In this document: positions 19,337 through 34,384 of the stretch, one piece after another | How positions within the stretch are numbered: the stretch's first letter is position 1 | How the letters are laid out: every line of letters begins with the position of its first letter | DNA from: Arsenophonus endosymbiont of Ceratovacuna japonica | GTDB lineage: Bacteria; Pseudomonadota; Gammaproteobacteria; Enterobacterales; Enterobacteriaceae | Assembly: GCA_024349725.1 (NCBI GenBank) | Contig: AP026064.1 | Span: forward strand, 270,592-334,591 | Direction of reading: 5' to 3' | DNA length: 64,000 bases | Notes under the pieces: model-generated | Seen by the model: the letters and a program-made list of their open reading frames with translations, nothing else | Database searches by the model: none | What the model was told of the DNA's origin: nothing | Translations under genes and position numbers: made by a program

Positions 19337-21103
19337 TTATTGATTATTATGGTATTTATTATGTGAATTACGTTTAGATATAACTCTAGAGATAGCATTA
19401 GCAATAAACTCTTTTCGTATATTTATTAGTGTTTTTTTTATTTTATTTTCTTCTATTATTACATATTTATTTATTGATGATGTTTTAATCATTCTATTAA
19501 TTTTTAGTTTATTTTGTTTATCTTGAATATCTTTAATTGTAACATTATTATCATTTAATAAAATATTTTTATTATTTATATTTTTTTGGTTATTAATTTT
19601 TATTGGTATAATTTTAATTGTTTTTTTATTATTTATATTGATATTTAAAATATTTTGGTTATGTAATTTTTGACGTATTATTTTTTCTTGATTAATTCTA
19701 TTTTTTTTGTTTTTAAATCGTTTCTTTGCATCTAAAATTTTTTGTTTTTGTTTTTCAATATTTTTAATTTTTTCTTTTTCTTGTTTATAATAATGTACAA
19801 GAGGAATATTACTTGGGCAAACATAAGAACAGGCACCACATTCTATACAATCAAATAAATTATATTCTTTTAATTTTTCATGTTTTTGTCCTTTGATAAA
19901 CCAATAAAGTTGCTGTGGCAATAAATTAATAGGGCAAACTTGAGTACAAAAATTACAACGAATACAAACTTCATTAATAATATGTGTATTAATTTTAGTA
20001 AATTTAGGAATAAAAATACACTGATTAATCTTTATAATTGGCATAGTTAAATCAGATGTAATGAATCCCATTAATGGTCCTCCGATGATAACTATTTGTT
20101 TTTCTTGTGGTATTATATCAACTTGATTTAATATAAAATTAATAGGAGTACCTAAACGAATCCAATAATTGCCAGGTTTTTTTATTGCTTTACCAGTTAA
20201 TGTTATGATTCTTTCAATTAGTGGTTCACCATTAATAATAGCTCGTTTAATAGCAAAAACAGTACTAATATTTTGCATTAATATGCCAATAGAATAAGAT
20301 TCAATATTAGTTGGTATCTCTTTTCCTGTTAATATTTTTATTAATTGCTTTTCCTCACCAGAAGGATATTTACTTGGTATCACTTTTAATTTTATTGTAA
20401 TTTTTTTGTATAAAAGTGATTTTTTTAAAGCTATTATTGCATCTTGTTTGTTATCTTCAATTCCAATAAATACTTCTTTTGGTTTTAATATATGTATTAG
20501 TATAAATATACCTTCTATAATTTCATTAGTATGTTCTTGTATTAAGCTACTATCAGCAGTTATATAAGGTTCACATTCTGTAGCATTAATAATTAAAGTA
20601 TTAATTAATTTATGACAATTTCTTAATTTTTTTGCAGTTGGTATACCAGAACCACTTAATCCTACAATTCCTGATTGCTCAATATGAGATAATAATTCAT
20701 CAATGGAATATTGTAAGTAATTAGACAAAGGTTTACGTTTACACCATTTATCTTTATTATCTGGTTGTATCTTGATACAAATTATTTTTAAATTAGAATT
20801 ATATGTTATAGTATGTAGTATTATATTGGTAATAGTTCCTGAAGTAGTTGCATGAACAGGAATTTTATTATTATAACCTTTAGTTAATGCTTGTCCTTTT
20901 AATATATAATCACCAATTTTAACAATAATATTACCTACATCCCCTACGTGTTGTTTAATAGGAATAATTAATTCATTAGGTAATGGAATTGTAAGTATTG
21001 GAATTATATTTGATTTTGTTTGTATTTTAGATAGATTTATACCTTTTGTAAAAGGCCAAATATTTTTTTTCTTTATAGTTAATTTTTTAAAAAAATTAAT
21101 CAT
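19337..21103 (-). CDS. rsxC: Rsx electron transport complex subunit C
   Basis: Peripheral subunit that receives electrons through FMN and two [4Fe-4S] clusters. It has 588 residues against about 740 in E. coli. The two ferredoxin-type motifs are CIRCNFCTQVCP and CIECGACSYVCP, at about residues 375-425. The nucleotide-binding glycine motif, GLGGAGFPT in E. coli, reads GLSGSGIPT here. NATECEPYITAD and EGKQ-like SGEEKQLIKILTGKEIP are conserved. After residue 440 the protein becomes a low-complexity Lys/Asn/Ile tail in place of the Ala/Lys/Gln-rich repeats of E. coli, which explains the length difference. It follows rsxB by 87 bp. The core is intact and is probably functional. Confidence 0.95.
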   Translation of the reverse strand: MINFFKKLTIKKKNIWPFTKGINLSKIQTKSNIIPILTIPLPNELIIPIKQHVGDVGNIIVKIGDYILKGQALTKGYNNKIPVHATTSGTITNIILHTITYNSNLKIICIKIQPDNKDKWCKRKPLSNYLQYSIDELLSHIEQSGIVGLSGSGIPTAKKLRNCHKLINTLIINATECEPYITADSSLIQEHTNEIIEGIFILIHILKPKEVFIGIEDNKQDAIIALKKSLLYKKITIKLKVIPSKYPSGEEKQLIKILTGKEIPTNIESYSIGILMQNISTVFAIKRAIINGEPLIERIITLTGKAIKKPGNYWIRLGTPINFILNQVDIIPQEKQIVIIGGPLMGFITSDLTMPIIKINQCIFIPKFTKINTHIINEVCIRCNFCTQVCPINLLPQQLYWFIKGQKHEKLKEYNLFDCIECGACSYVCPSNIPLVHYYKQEKEKIKNIEKQKQKILDAKKRFKNKKNRINQEKIIRQKLHNQNILNININNKKTIKIIPIKINNQKNINNKNILLNDNNVTIKDIQDKQNKLKINRMIKTSSINKYVIIEENKIKKTLINIRKEFIANAISRVISKRNSHNKYHNNQ

Positions 21104-21190
21104 ATATTTATTCTTATTAGTTAATTAAATAATTAATATTATGTTATATAATATAGTTATATTTAAATAGAGAGTTATAAGTTTTTATTA

Positions 21191-21706
21191 TTATTTTTCA
21201 ATATTAATTTTTATTGATAACATAGAAATACAATTTGTTGGACAATGGTTAATGCAAATATTGCAACCAGTACAAAATTTTTTTACTACTGTATGCATAG
21301 TATGTGGTGCACCAATAATTGCATCAACTGGGCAAACATTAATACATTTATTACAACCAATGCAATTGATTTCATCAATAAAAGCTATTTTTTGTTTTGT
21401 TATTATTTTATATTCATAAATATTTTGTGGTGCCATATTAAGTAAATTAGCAATTTTTAACATTACTTGTTTGCCACCTGGTAAACATTTATTTATAATT
21501 TCATTATTATTGACTATAGCTTTAGCATATAATAAACAGCATGAATAATCACACTGACCACATTGATTTTGAGGCAAAATTTGATCAATTTTTTCTATTA
21601 TTGGATTATTTGTAATTTTGAAATTAATGGAAACAAAACTTAAGATAAAGCCAAATATTAGATTAAATGTAGTGATTATAATAATTGCAATTAATAAATT
21701 ATTCAT
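21191..21706 (-). CDS. rsxB: Rsx electron transport complex subunit B
   Basis: Iron-sulfur subunit with an N-terminal membrane anchor (about residues 3-26). It has 171 residues (E. coli 192, the difference being at the C-terminus). Three cluster sites are visible: CGQCDYSCC plus a later Cys in NKCLPGG, then two ferredoxin motifs, CIGCNKCINVCP and CTGCNICINHCP. Its ATG shares one base with the rsxA stop (TAATG), a sign of translational coupling. Confidence 0.96.
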   Translation of the reverse strand: MNNLLIAIIIITTFNLIFGFILSFVSINFKITNNPIIEKIDQILPQNQCGQCDYSCCLLYAKAIVNNNEIINKCLPGGKQVMLKIANLLNMAPQNIYEYKIITKQKIAFIDEINCIGCNKCINVCPVDAIIGAPHTMHTVVKKFCTGCNICINHCPTNCISMLSIKINIEK

Positions 21707-22287
21707 TAAAACTTTACCAAATTATTAAATCCCATAAATGATAAAGACATTAATCCAACAGTAATAAAACTTATTGGTGATCCTCGAAAAGGAACTGGAA
21801 TATTTGCTGATTCAAGATGGTTGCGAATAGCGGTAAATAATATTATTACTAAAGAAAATCCAATTGAAGCAGAAAAACCATAAAAAGCAGATTGTAAGAA
21901 ATTATATGATTGATTTATATTTAATAAAGTAATACTAAGAATTACGCAATTTGTAGTAATTGATGGCGAAAATATACCTAAAAGTAAATATAGTTTTGGA
22001 TTACTTTTACGTACTATTATTTCAGTAAATTGAACAATAAAAGAAATAACTAATATAAAAATTAATGTACGTAAATAAAGTAAATTTAATGGTATTAAAA
22101 TAAATGTATTTATCAACCATGAACTTATTATAGTTAAAGTCATTATAAATGTAGTTGAAAATCCAATACTAATAGTGGTTTCTAATTTTTTAGATATTCC
22201 CATAAAAGGACATAAACCAAGAAATTTTACTAATACACAATTATCTATTAAAGTAGATGTAAGAAATAATAAAAAATAATCTTTCAC
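21706..22287 (-). CDS. rsxA: Rsx electron transport complex subunit A
   Basis: Integral membrane subunit homologous to RsxE and packed against it in Rnf-type complexes. It has 193 residues, the same as E. coli. Conserved motifs are [15 protein letters not shown] near the start, [19 protein letters not shown] in the middle and [24 protein letters not shown] at the end. It is the first gene of the cluster; the promoter must lie in the AT-rich DNA upstream. All six Rsx subunits are complete, which is notable in such a reduced genome. Confidence 0.96.
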   Translation of the reverse strand: MKDYFLLFLTSTLIDNCVLVKFLGLCPFMGISKKLETTISIGFSTTFIMTLTIISSWLINTFILIPLNLLYLRTLIFILVISFIVQFTEIIVRKSNPKLYLLLGIFSPSITTNCVILSITLLNINQSYNFLQSAFYGFSASIGFSLVIILFTAIRNHLESANIPVPFRGSPISFITVGLMSLSFMGFNNLVKF

Positions 22288-23020
22288 TTGAATACCTAAA
22301 TTTTATTTAATATAATATTTATTATAAATAATTAATATAATATAATTAAATAATTAAAATTTTAAATAATTATTATAATATATTTTATATATAATTTTAT
22401 TATATATATTATAAAACTTTACATTTAATTATGAAAAATTATAATATGTATTATAATTTTTTATAAATTAATTTTCGTAAAAATAATAATTTTAAAAACA
22501 TTTATAAAATTTATAATAATTTTATATAGTATATAATTATTAAAATATTTATATAAGTTAAATAATACATTTAAATAATTTATTTGTATAATAAATAAAA
22601 AATATTTATATTTATTTATTAATTTTAAAATTATTATAAGTAATAATTATAATTTTTAAATAATAAAAATTATTATTTATTTTAATTTATAAAATAATAA
22701 TTTTATTTTAACAATATATTTATTTAATTTTTTATTTATTTAATAAACATTAAAAAATAATTATAAATATTAATTTTTATTCAATTTATTTTAAATATTT
22801 TATTATTATTTTAATTAATTAATATAATTTTTTATTAAGACAATATTTTAAATATTATTTTAATATTTTTTAATAAAATAAACTTCAAAATATTTTATAT
22901 TAAAATTTTTATCTAAAATCAATGTAAATAATATTAATATTAAAAATATTTTATTTAAAATAAATAATTTAATAAATATATAATATTTTTAATTAATTAT
23001 TTTTATAAATTTAATAAAAA
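22288..23020. other. Gene-free stretch between rsxA and ptsI
   Basis: About 730 bp, nearly pure A/T. This is where E. coli would have crr (EIIA-Glc) after ptsI; no trace of crr can be read on the minus strand. Confidence 0.55.
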
Positions 23021-24754
23021 TTATATTTTTTTAAAAAATTTTACATCCATAAACGATTTAATTAAATCCATTAATTCTTTTGTTGTTTGTTGGTTAAGAG
23101 CTTGATCTGCTAATTTTTTTACATCCTTAAAATTTACACTTCTGATAATTTTTTTAATATTTGGTATTGATATTGAACTCATACTGAACTCATCTAATCC
23201 CATGCCAAGTAATAATAATGTAGCAGATTCATCACCAGCAAGCTCTCCACACATACCTGTCCATTTACCTTCTGAATGAGAAGCATCAATAACTTGCTTT
23301 ATTAATTTTAATACTGAAGGAGACATTGGATTATATAGATGAGAAATCATATTATTTCCTCTATCAACAGCTAATGTATATTGTGTTAAATCGTTTGTAC
23401 CGATACTAAAAAAATCAACCTCTTTTGCTAAATAACATGCAATAACAGCAGCTGCTGGAGTTTCAATCATTATTCCTATTTCAATTGATTTATCAAAATC
23501 ATGTTTCTCTTTAGTTAATTGTAATTTTAGAATAGATAATTCTTCTTTTAAGATTCTAATTTCTTCTACAGAAATTATCATAGGAAACATAATACGTAAT
23601 TTACCTAATGCAGAAGCTCTTAAAATAGCACGTAATTGAGCATGAAGTATTTCTTTTCTATCAATAGAAATACGAATCGCTCTCCAACCTAAAAAAGGAT
23701 TTTCTTCTTTTGGTAGATTCATATATGGAAGATTTTTATCTCCACCAATATCCATAGTACGAATAATAATAGATTGTATACCCATAGTGTTTACAATTTC
23801 TTTGTAATTTTGATATTGCTCTTCTTCACTAGGTAAATTAGTACGCTTCATAAATAAAAATTCAGTACGATATAATCCAATTCCTTCTGCGCCACTACGT
23901 TTAGCATTATCTATATCACATACTGTACTAATATTTGCACAAATTTTAACTTTATGTCCATCTAAAGTTATCGCTGGTAAATCTTTTAATTTTTTAAGAT
24001 TTATTTTTTCTTGTAAATATTTATCTTTAATTTGTTTAAGTTTATTTATTTTAATATCAGATGGATTTTGATATATATAATTATTAACTGCATCTAAAAT
24101 AATATAATCACTTGATTTAATATTTTTTGTTGCATTATTTGTGCCAACAATAGCTGGAATTTCTAATGATCTAGCTATAATTGAAGTATGAGAAGTACGC
24201 CCACCTAAATCAGTAATAAATCCAAGTACTTTATTTAAATTTAATTGTGCAGTTTCAGATGGTGTAAGATCGACTGCGACTAAAATAACTTCCTCTTTTA
24301 TTAAACTAAGATCAATAATAGGTAAATTTAAAATATTTTTTAGTAAACGCTTACCAATATCTCTAATATCAATGGCACGTTCCTTTAGATATTCATCATT
24401 TAACTTTTCTAATGATATAGCTTGATCTTCAATTACTTTTTGTATTGCAGCATCTGTAGTTTTATATTCTTTTTTTATAAAAGAAATAATTTCACGTTCT
24501 AGTTCTTTGTCTTCAAGTAGCATTATATAACATTCAAATATTTCTACTTTTTCTTTACCAATATTCTTTTCTGTATCTTTTTTTATTATTTTTAATTGTT
24601 CTATTGTTTTTTTGCGACCAATAATAAATCGATTAATTTCATTATTAATTTGATCATTAGAAATTTTTTTTTGATTAACTACAATTGGAGTTTCTTTAAA
24701 AATTAATGATTTTCCAAAAGCAATACCAGGTGATACTGAAATTCCTGTAATCAT
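23021..24754 (-). CDS. ptsI: PTS enzyme I (phosphoenolpyruvate-protein phosphotransferase)
   Basis: Cytosolic enzyme that takes phosphate from phosphoenolpyruvate and passes it to HPr. It has 577 residues (E. coli 575). The phosphorylated histidine is in [14 protein letters not shown], equivalent to E. coli His189. The PEP-binding domain shows [27 protein letters not shown] and the catalytic cysteine in GMCGELAGD. Start [15 protein letters not shown] matches E. coli. ptsH lies 113 bp upstream on the same strand, so the pair is probably one operon. crr, the third gene in E. coli, is not present behind it. Confidence 0.97.
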   Translation of the reverse strand: MITGISVSPGIAFGKSLIFKETPIVVNQKKISNDQINNEINRFIIGRKKTIEQLKIIKKDTEKNIGKEKVEIFECYIMLLEDKELEREIISFIKKEYKTTDAAIQKVIEDQAISLEKLNDEYLKERAIDIRDIGKRLLKNILNLPIIDLSLIKEEVILVAVDLTPSETAQLNLNKVLGFITDLGGRTSHTSIIARSLEIPAIVGTNNATKNIKSSDYIILDAVNNYIYQNPSDIKINKLKQIKDKYLQEKINLKKLKDLPAITLDGHKVKICANISTVCDIDNAKRSGAEGIGLYRTEFLFMKRTNLPSEEEQYQNYKEIVNTMGIQSIIIRTMDIGGDKNLPYMNLPKEENPFLGWRAIRISIDRKEILHAQLRAILRASALGKLRIMFPMIISVEEIRILKEELSILKLQLTKEKHDFDKSIEIGIMIETPAAAVIACYLAKEVDFFSIGTNDLTQYTLAVDRGNNMISHLYNPMSPSVLKLIKQVIDASHSEGKWTGMCGELAGDESATLLLLGMGLDEFSMSSISIPNIKKIIRSVNFKDVKKLADQALNQQTTKELMDLIKSFMDVKFFKKI

Positions 24755-24867
24755 AAATATTACCTTATTATTAATAAACGAAAATAATTAGCAGATAAGA
24801 TTATAATTTTAATATATATAAATTAATATTAATATCTATATATAAAATATAATATATTTATACATTA

Positions 24868-25125
24868 TTAATCTAATTTAGCCATTATTTGAACTAAATG
24901 TTTTATTGCTTCATTCTCATCCTCACCTTTTGCAGAAATAGTTATAATAGATCCTTTAGTAAGACCTAATGTTTGTAATTTAAATAAACTTTTAGCATTA
25001 GCAGATTTATTATTATAAGTAATGATAATTTCAGAAGAAAATTTTTTTGCTTCTTTAACAAATTGAGCTGCTGGACGAGTATGAAGACCATTCATTGCAG
25101 TAATAGTAATTTCTTGTGTAAACAT
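24868..25125 (-). CDS. ptsH: PTS phosphocarrier HPr
   Basis: Small cytosolic carrier passing phosphate from enzyme I to sugar-specific enzymes II. It has 85 residues, as in E. coli. The phosphorylated H15 lies in [11 protein letters not shown] and the conserved S46 in [13 protein letters not shown]. The ribosome binding site AAAGGAAG sits 6 bases before the ATG. A partial inverted repeat (25168-25175 with 25184-25191) lies in the leader. No enzyme II gene is in this window, so the sugar is unknown. Confidence 0.97.
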   Translation of the reverse strand: MFTQEITITAMNGLHTRPAAQFVKEAKKFSSEIIITYNNKSANAKSLFKLQTLGLTKGSIITISAKGEDENEAIKHLVQIMAKLD

Positions 25126-27224
25126 ATTGCTTCCTTTAATAAATTTAATATTTTTATTAATTAATATAAAGTATTTTATATATAATACTTTGAATTTATG
25201 TATTATTTTTTAGTAATTTTATAAGAAAAATATTTTTATTATTAAAAATAAATTTTATATACATTAACATTATAGCTAAACGTAATAATTTATATAATTT
25301 ATATAAAATTTAATATTTATTTTAAAATAATTTATATTACTAAAATAATTAATAATATAAATATTAGATTTATTTTAATAAATTATTTTAATATATATTA
25401 AATTTTATTTTATAATATAAAAATATTTTTAAAATATTTAGATAATAATAAATAAAATAATTATTTGTTTAGTTAAGTAACGACAAATAAGATTATATTT
25501 TAATAATATTTATTGTAAAAAAAGTTAATTCAATATAACATTTTTTAAAAATTTTATTTTTATTTAATTATTATGTTTAATATTAATAATTAAAGATAAA
25601 TATTAGATAGTAATTTAAATATAAATAAAATATTTAATTATCATTAAAATCTAGTAATAAATAAAAATTATATTTACTTTATTTTTATTAAAATTTAACT
25701 AATAAAAAATAATTTTAATACTATTAAATAATTATATTTTATAATATAATTATTTATTTAATTTATTTATACTTAAAAATATCATATTTCTAAAAGTTAA
25801 GAAATTAAATATTAATAATATAAATAATATAAATATATATAATATATAATGTTAAAATAATTATGTATTATATATAATACATAAAATTTATTAATATAAT
25901 TAAATCATATCATAAGCATTTAATAACTCAATTTTATTTTTAATAATGTAAATTTTTATATAAATATTAATGATTTAATTTTATTATATGAATATTTATA
26001 ATATATTGTATTTTTTTATAAATTATTCTTTATTTTTATATTATCATCATTATAGTAAAATTATTTATTATAATAAAATTTTTTATTTATACTTTTATAT
26101 AAATTAATATTTTAATTGTTTTTATTATAAATTTTATAATTACTTTAAATAATACTGATATTAATTATTTATTTAATATTAATTATATAAAATAAATTTA
26201 TATTTTACATAAAACTAAACTATAGAATAATTATTAAAATTTTATATATTATTTTTTTATTTCATGTAGTAAATGAAAAAATATTATTAATAATATAAAT
26301 TTTATAAAATTATTTTATATAATTAATAATAATATTTTAATTTTTGTAATAAAAATGAACTTTTTTATAAAAATAAATATTTTATCAAAATATTATAAAA
26401 TTAATATTAATATATTTATATTATATAATAATATATTTAATTAATATATATTTAATATAAAAAATAGTAAATATATAAATTATAATTCTTATTTATATTT
26501 AATTTATAATAATTATATATTTATTAATAAAATAATTTATATATATTAATTGTATATAACTAATTAATATTATATATAAAAAATATATTAATAATTTAAA
26601 TTATTATTTATTTAATTACAATTTTTTATTATATTATGAAAATGTAATTCTTAATAATATAAATAATATAATATTATCAATATAATAATAATTAATGAAT
26701 TTTATTTTATATTATTAATGAATTAAAAATATTATTTATTGGATTATATATTTAATTAATATATTTTTATAATTTATTATATTTTTTATAAAAGATTTAA
26801 ATTATTATAATTTTTAATAAATATTATTTTATAAATATTTTATAATATTTTATAATTTATAATTAATATTATATTTAATTTATCAAACTAATAATATATA
26901 ATATATGATTATTAATTATTTATAATTATTATAATTTTAATGATATTAATGTTATATTTAATATTTTATTAAAAATTAATATTATATATATGTTATATAT
27001 TAGTTATAATAATAAAATTTTACTAATTATATCATTTATATTTAATATAAATTTAAATAATTTTTATATACATTAATATATTTTAAAGTAAAATAAAATA
27101 TTTATAATTTATAATCATTTTATAAACTTTATTAAATAATAAAATATTATTATTTTTATATCAAATATTTATTTATTGTATGTAATATATTATTTAGTTA
27201 TAATTATTGAATTTTAATTATAAA
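25126..27224. other. 2.1-kb AT-rich desert between ptsH and the waaA relic
   Basis: No gene or RNA gene seen on either strand. Small patches with slightly more G/C (about 25255-25300 and 25465-25500) may be gene remnants but match nothing I recognise; E. coli has cysK upstream of ptsH. Confidence 0.5.
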
Positions 27225-28370
27225 TATTTTTCTCATCTTAAACATTTTAATGATAGATATGATTTTTGTATTATAAGATATTTTCTGAAGGTATATTGTT
27301 ATATGTTATTTAAGTAGTATAAATAGTATTTGTAGTTCTATTTAGTTAAAGTATTATGTTTTTATTATATCTAATAATATTTATTATTATTACTATTATG
27401 ATTATAATTAGTTCAGAAGTTATTTTATTATTATTTTAGAAATAATGTTTAATATGTATATTTATTATATAATTTAATAAATTCAATTAATCGACTTATT
27501 AATTATATAAAATTTAAATTATCTATTTTTTACAGAAATAAAACTTTGGCTAAATTTAATTATTCAATGAAAATAACGTAAATTTCATTAATTATTATTA
27601 ATATTGATTTATTTAAACCTTATAATATATATTATAAAAATTAGGTTTTTATACAAAATTATTGTAAAAAACTATTTTAATAGTAAAGTAAAATAAATAA
27701 GATGGTTAACTTTTTATTAAACTTAGTTTATTTAGAAAAAATATTTATTATATGTATCCTAAAGTGTGATATTTCTATTACTTATAAATTAATTATAAAA
27801 ATTATAATATTATATAAAATAAACTTAAAACTATCTAATTTAAATTATAAATAAATATATAAATAAGAATAAATAAAGTTTTACAATAAATTATTAAAAA
27901 ATTTAAAAATTTACTATTAATTTTGTTTTTAGTCATCTAGAACAATTTATATAAATAAAAAATTAATTAAAAAAAGTTAAATTAAATTATATATGCAGAA
28001 GTAAAAATATTACTCTAAATATAAACATTTAAATAATTATTAATTATATTATTGATTAATTAATGTTATTTTATGTTATTGTTGATTTATCTTTTATAAG
28101 TGGTAGTTTAATTAAAAAAATAAATTTAATTCTTTAGAAGTAGTTATATATTTATTTACCTATTTTAATATATTCATATATTTTTAATTTTAAAAATATT
28201 TGTTTAAAAATAAAATAATTTAATGTATTTATTATAATTAATAATAGTAAATTTTTAATCTTTTATTGTTTTCTATTTATTTCAAAATAAAATTATCTCT
28301 TATATTATTAATGTAAAATAATAAAAATTTTATATAAAAATCAATAGATATTGTAAAAAATATTAAAATT
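27225..28370 (+). pseudogene. waaA: Decayed waaA (Kdo transferase) upstream of coaD
   Basis: Plus-strand frames carry pieces of E. coli WaaA in order, broken by stops and shifts. KHFNDRYDF (KRWGERYGF) near 27240, GILLYV (GIMLHSV) near 27295, then TE-LWLNLIIQ (METELWPNLI) and RKFPLIIIN (RKIPLVIAN) near 27540-27605. Next LIVK-NK-DG (LIAAQNEEDG) near 27680, K-DISIT (KFDISVT) near 27765, NLLLIL and SHLEQF (ILVPRHPERF) near 27915-27955. Then VIVDLSFISGSLI (GIADLAFVGGSLV) near 28085-28120 and PILIYSYIFNFKNIC (PVLMGPHTFNFKDIC) near 28160-28205. Both ends are approximate. E. coli has the same order waaA-coaD. WaaA adds Kdo to lipid A in the inner membrane, so its loss implies LPS is absent or reduced to the lipid anchor. 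Confidence 0.92.
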
Positions 28371-29197
28371 ATTATAGTAATATATTAATTAATTAAAATA
28401 TTAAATATAATTAATATCATGTAATTAAATTATATTTATAATAATTTATCGAAAAATAATAATTTAATTAATTAATATATTTATTTTTTATATACAGTTT
28501 ATTAATTGTTTATTAATATTATTAAATTTTTTTATTAATATAAATATTGTATTTTATTTATATTAATAAAATTTATAATTTAAATAATTTTAATATTTTT
28601 ATTGTTTAAATAAATTGAAAATTAATTAAAAAATATAAATATTTTTAATGTTATTATTTATTTAAATTTATTAAATATTTTTAATATCTTATTTAAATAT
28701 TAAATATAATATATTATAATATAAATTAATAAATTTATATTATAATATATTATTAATTTTATAATTTAAGATTAATAATATAAATAAATACATTTTATTA
28801 AAATAAAAATTGACTTTATCTATAGTATGTAATTATTTAAATAAAATTTTTACATTATTTATTATTAATGAAAAATTTAATAATATACTATATATAATAG
28901 TATTAGTTTTTAATTTATATATATAAATATATCCATATCATTTAATTGATTGAAATATATTTAGTTAAATTTTTTAAATAATATATTAATTTTATTTATA
29001 AATAAAGTTATTTTTTTATTATTATATTCTATTGTACATAAAATTATTGAATAATAATATAAAGTAAATAAAATATTTAATATTATGAAATCATTTGATT
29101 GAATGTTATATTATTTGTTATTATATAATTATAATATTATTTATATTTAAATAATAAGATAATATATATTTAATTATTTATTATTAAGAAATTATTT
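28371..29197. other. Gene-free stretch before coaD
   Basis: About 830 bp, AT-rich, no coding sequence seen. A TTGACT element occurs at 28810-28815 without a well-spaced partner. Confidence 0.5.
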
Positions 29198-29683
29198 ATG
29201 AAAAATAAAGCAATTTATCCTGGTACTTTTGATCCAATAACTTATGGTCATATAGATATTATAGAACGTACTGCTTTAATGTTTGAGAAAATAATATTAG
29301 CTATTTTTGATAATAGTTTACATAAAAATACAATGTTTACTATTAGTGAAAGAATTTCTTTTGCTAAAGAACAGATAAAACATTTAACTAATGTTGAAGT
29401 AATGGGATTTTGTGGCCTTACAGTAAATTTTGCAAAAAAACATAATATTAATATTTTAATTAGAGGTATTCGGTTTATATCAGATTTTGAATATGAATAT
29501 AAATTAGCTAATATGAATAACAATTTAATGGCTAGTTTAGAAACTATTTTTTTATTATCTTCACCTAAATTATCATTTATTTCTTCTTCTTTAATTAAAG
29601 ATATTGTTTATTATGGTGGTGATGTTTCATCTTTTTTACCAAAGTCAATAGCTAATTTTATGATTCATAAATTAAAAAAATAA
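29198..29683 (+). CDS. coaD: Phosphopantetheine adenylyltransferase
   Basis: Penultimate step of coenzyme A synthesis: joins ATP and 4'-phosphopantetheine to dephospho-CoA. It has 161 residues (E. coli 159). The nucleotidyltransferase signature YPGTFDPITYGHID carries T10 and H18; LIRGIRFISDFEYEYKLANMN and LSFISSSLIKDI are the other family motifs. It directly follows the decayed waaA, the conserved E. coli neighbour. A 10-bp inverted repeat (29700-29709 with 29724-29733) just behind the gene is a weak terminator candidate. Retaining it means CoA is completed in the symbiont. Confidence 0.97.
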   Translation: MKNKAIYPGTFDPITYGHIDIIERTALMFEKIILAIFDNSLHKNTMFTISERISFAKEQIKHLTNVEVMGFCGLTVNFAKKHNINILIRGIRFISDFEYEYKLANMNNNLMASLETIFLLSSPKLSFISSSLIKDIVYYGGDVSSFLPKSIANFMIHKLKK

Positions 29684-30761
29684 AAATTAATATATGTAAG
29701 TTTATTTTTTTATAAATTATAATAAAAATAAACAATTTATAATTTAATTTTATCTATTTAATTAATCAATTATAGTACAAATAAATATTTTACTTTTACT
29801 ATAAATAAATAATTTTTTAAAAAAAATTATTTATTTATTATTTAAGAATAAAAATTTTATTTATTATTTTTATATATTTTATTAAATTTTATAAAATTTA
29901 TTTAATATTTATAATTAAATAATTAATATTTTTAATTATTAATTAAATTTATTTAATTAGTATAATTTTATATTTGAATAATATTTATTAGAATAAATAT
30001 TATATACTTAATATACAATCTTATTATGAATTAATTATAATTTAATAATAGTTTTTTATTTTAAATACTAATAAAATAGTATATATAAAGATTTTTATAT
30101 AAATATTTTTGTAAATTAAAAAAATAAATAATTATTATATAATTTATTAATTTATTAAAATAAGATAAATATTTTTATTTATTATAAAATAAAATTTTAT
30201 TTTTTTTAAAAATAGGTATATATAATAATATTTTATTAATTTTATCTTGTTAATTAATATTTATTAATATTAATATATTGATATATTAATTATATAAATA
30301 AAATATTATTGTATTTTATATAATTAAAATATTAAATTATTAATTTTATTATTTATATAAATTTATACTATTTTATTTATAATTAATTAAAGTCATTTTG
30401 GAAAGTTATATAATAAAATTAAATAAACTTATTATAATTATTAATATAATTATAATAAGTAATTATACAATATAATATTAATAGTATATATTTAATTAAA
30501 TTTTAAAAAATAATTACTATACATAATTTTATTAATTTAATTTTTTTTACTTATAAATTTAAATTAATTTATTATTATTTATCATCATTTACAAATGTAT
30601 TTAATTATATTTATAATAATATTATAAATATAATTATTTAATATAATTTTTATTGCAAAGTTATAATATAATTAATATTAATTTATTTTTTAATTTATCA
30701 TTAATTATATTAATTAAAATATTATTTTATTATTAAATTATTTATTTTTTTTATTTTATAT
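29684..30761. other. Gene-free stretch between converging coaD and ligA
   Basis: About 1.08 kb of AT-rich DNA. The part next to ligA was examined on the minus strand for a BRCT remnant and none was found. Confidence 0.5.
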
Positions 30762-34165
<3,404 letters not shown>

Positions 34166-34384
34166 TTAACGACTACGAAAAATTATTCTACCTTTACTAA
34201 GGTCATAAGGGGTTAATTCAATAGTTACTTTATCACCAGTTAAAATACGAATATAATTTTTACGCATTTTACCAGAAATATGAGCAGTAACTATATGTTT
34301 ATTTTCTAATTGAACACGAAACATAGTATTAGGTAAAGTATCTAATACTATACCTTGCATTTCAATATTATCTTCTTTTGTCAT
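34166..34384 (-). CDS. infA: Translation initiation factor IF-1
   Basis: Essential 72-residue OB-fold protein that binds the ribosomal A site during initiation; same length as E. coli. Recognised by [32 protein letters not shown] and [18 protein letters not shown]. It lies 650 bp downstream of cydC on the same strand. In E. coli aat sits between the two, so the gene order is kept with aat deleted or eroded. Confidence 0.97.
   Translation of the reverse strand: MTKEDNIEMQGIVLDTLPNTMFRVQLENKHIVTAHISGKMRKNYIRILTGDKVTIELTPYDLSKGRIIFRSR

Noticed and set aside
30300..30761. Possible remnant of the LigA BRCT domain
   Set aside because: Minus-strand frames were read and no BRCT motif was recognisable.
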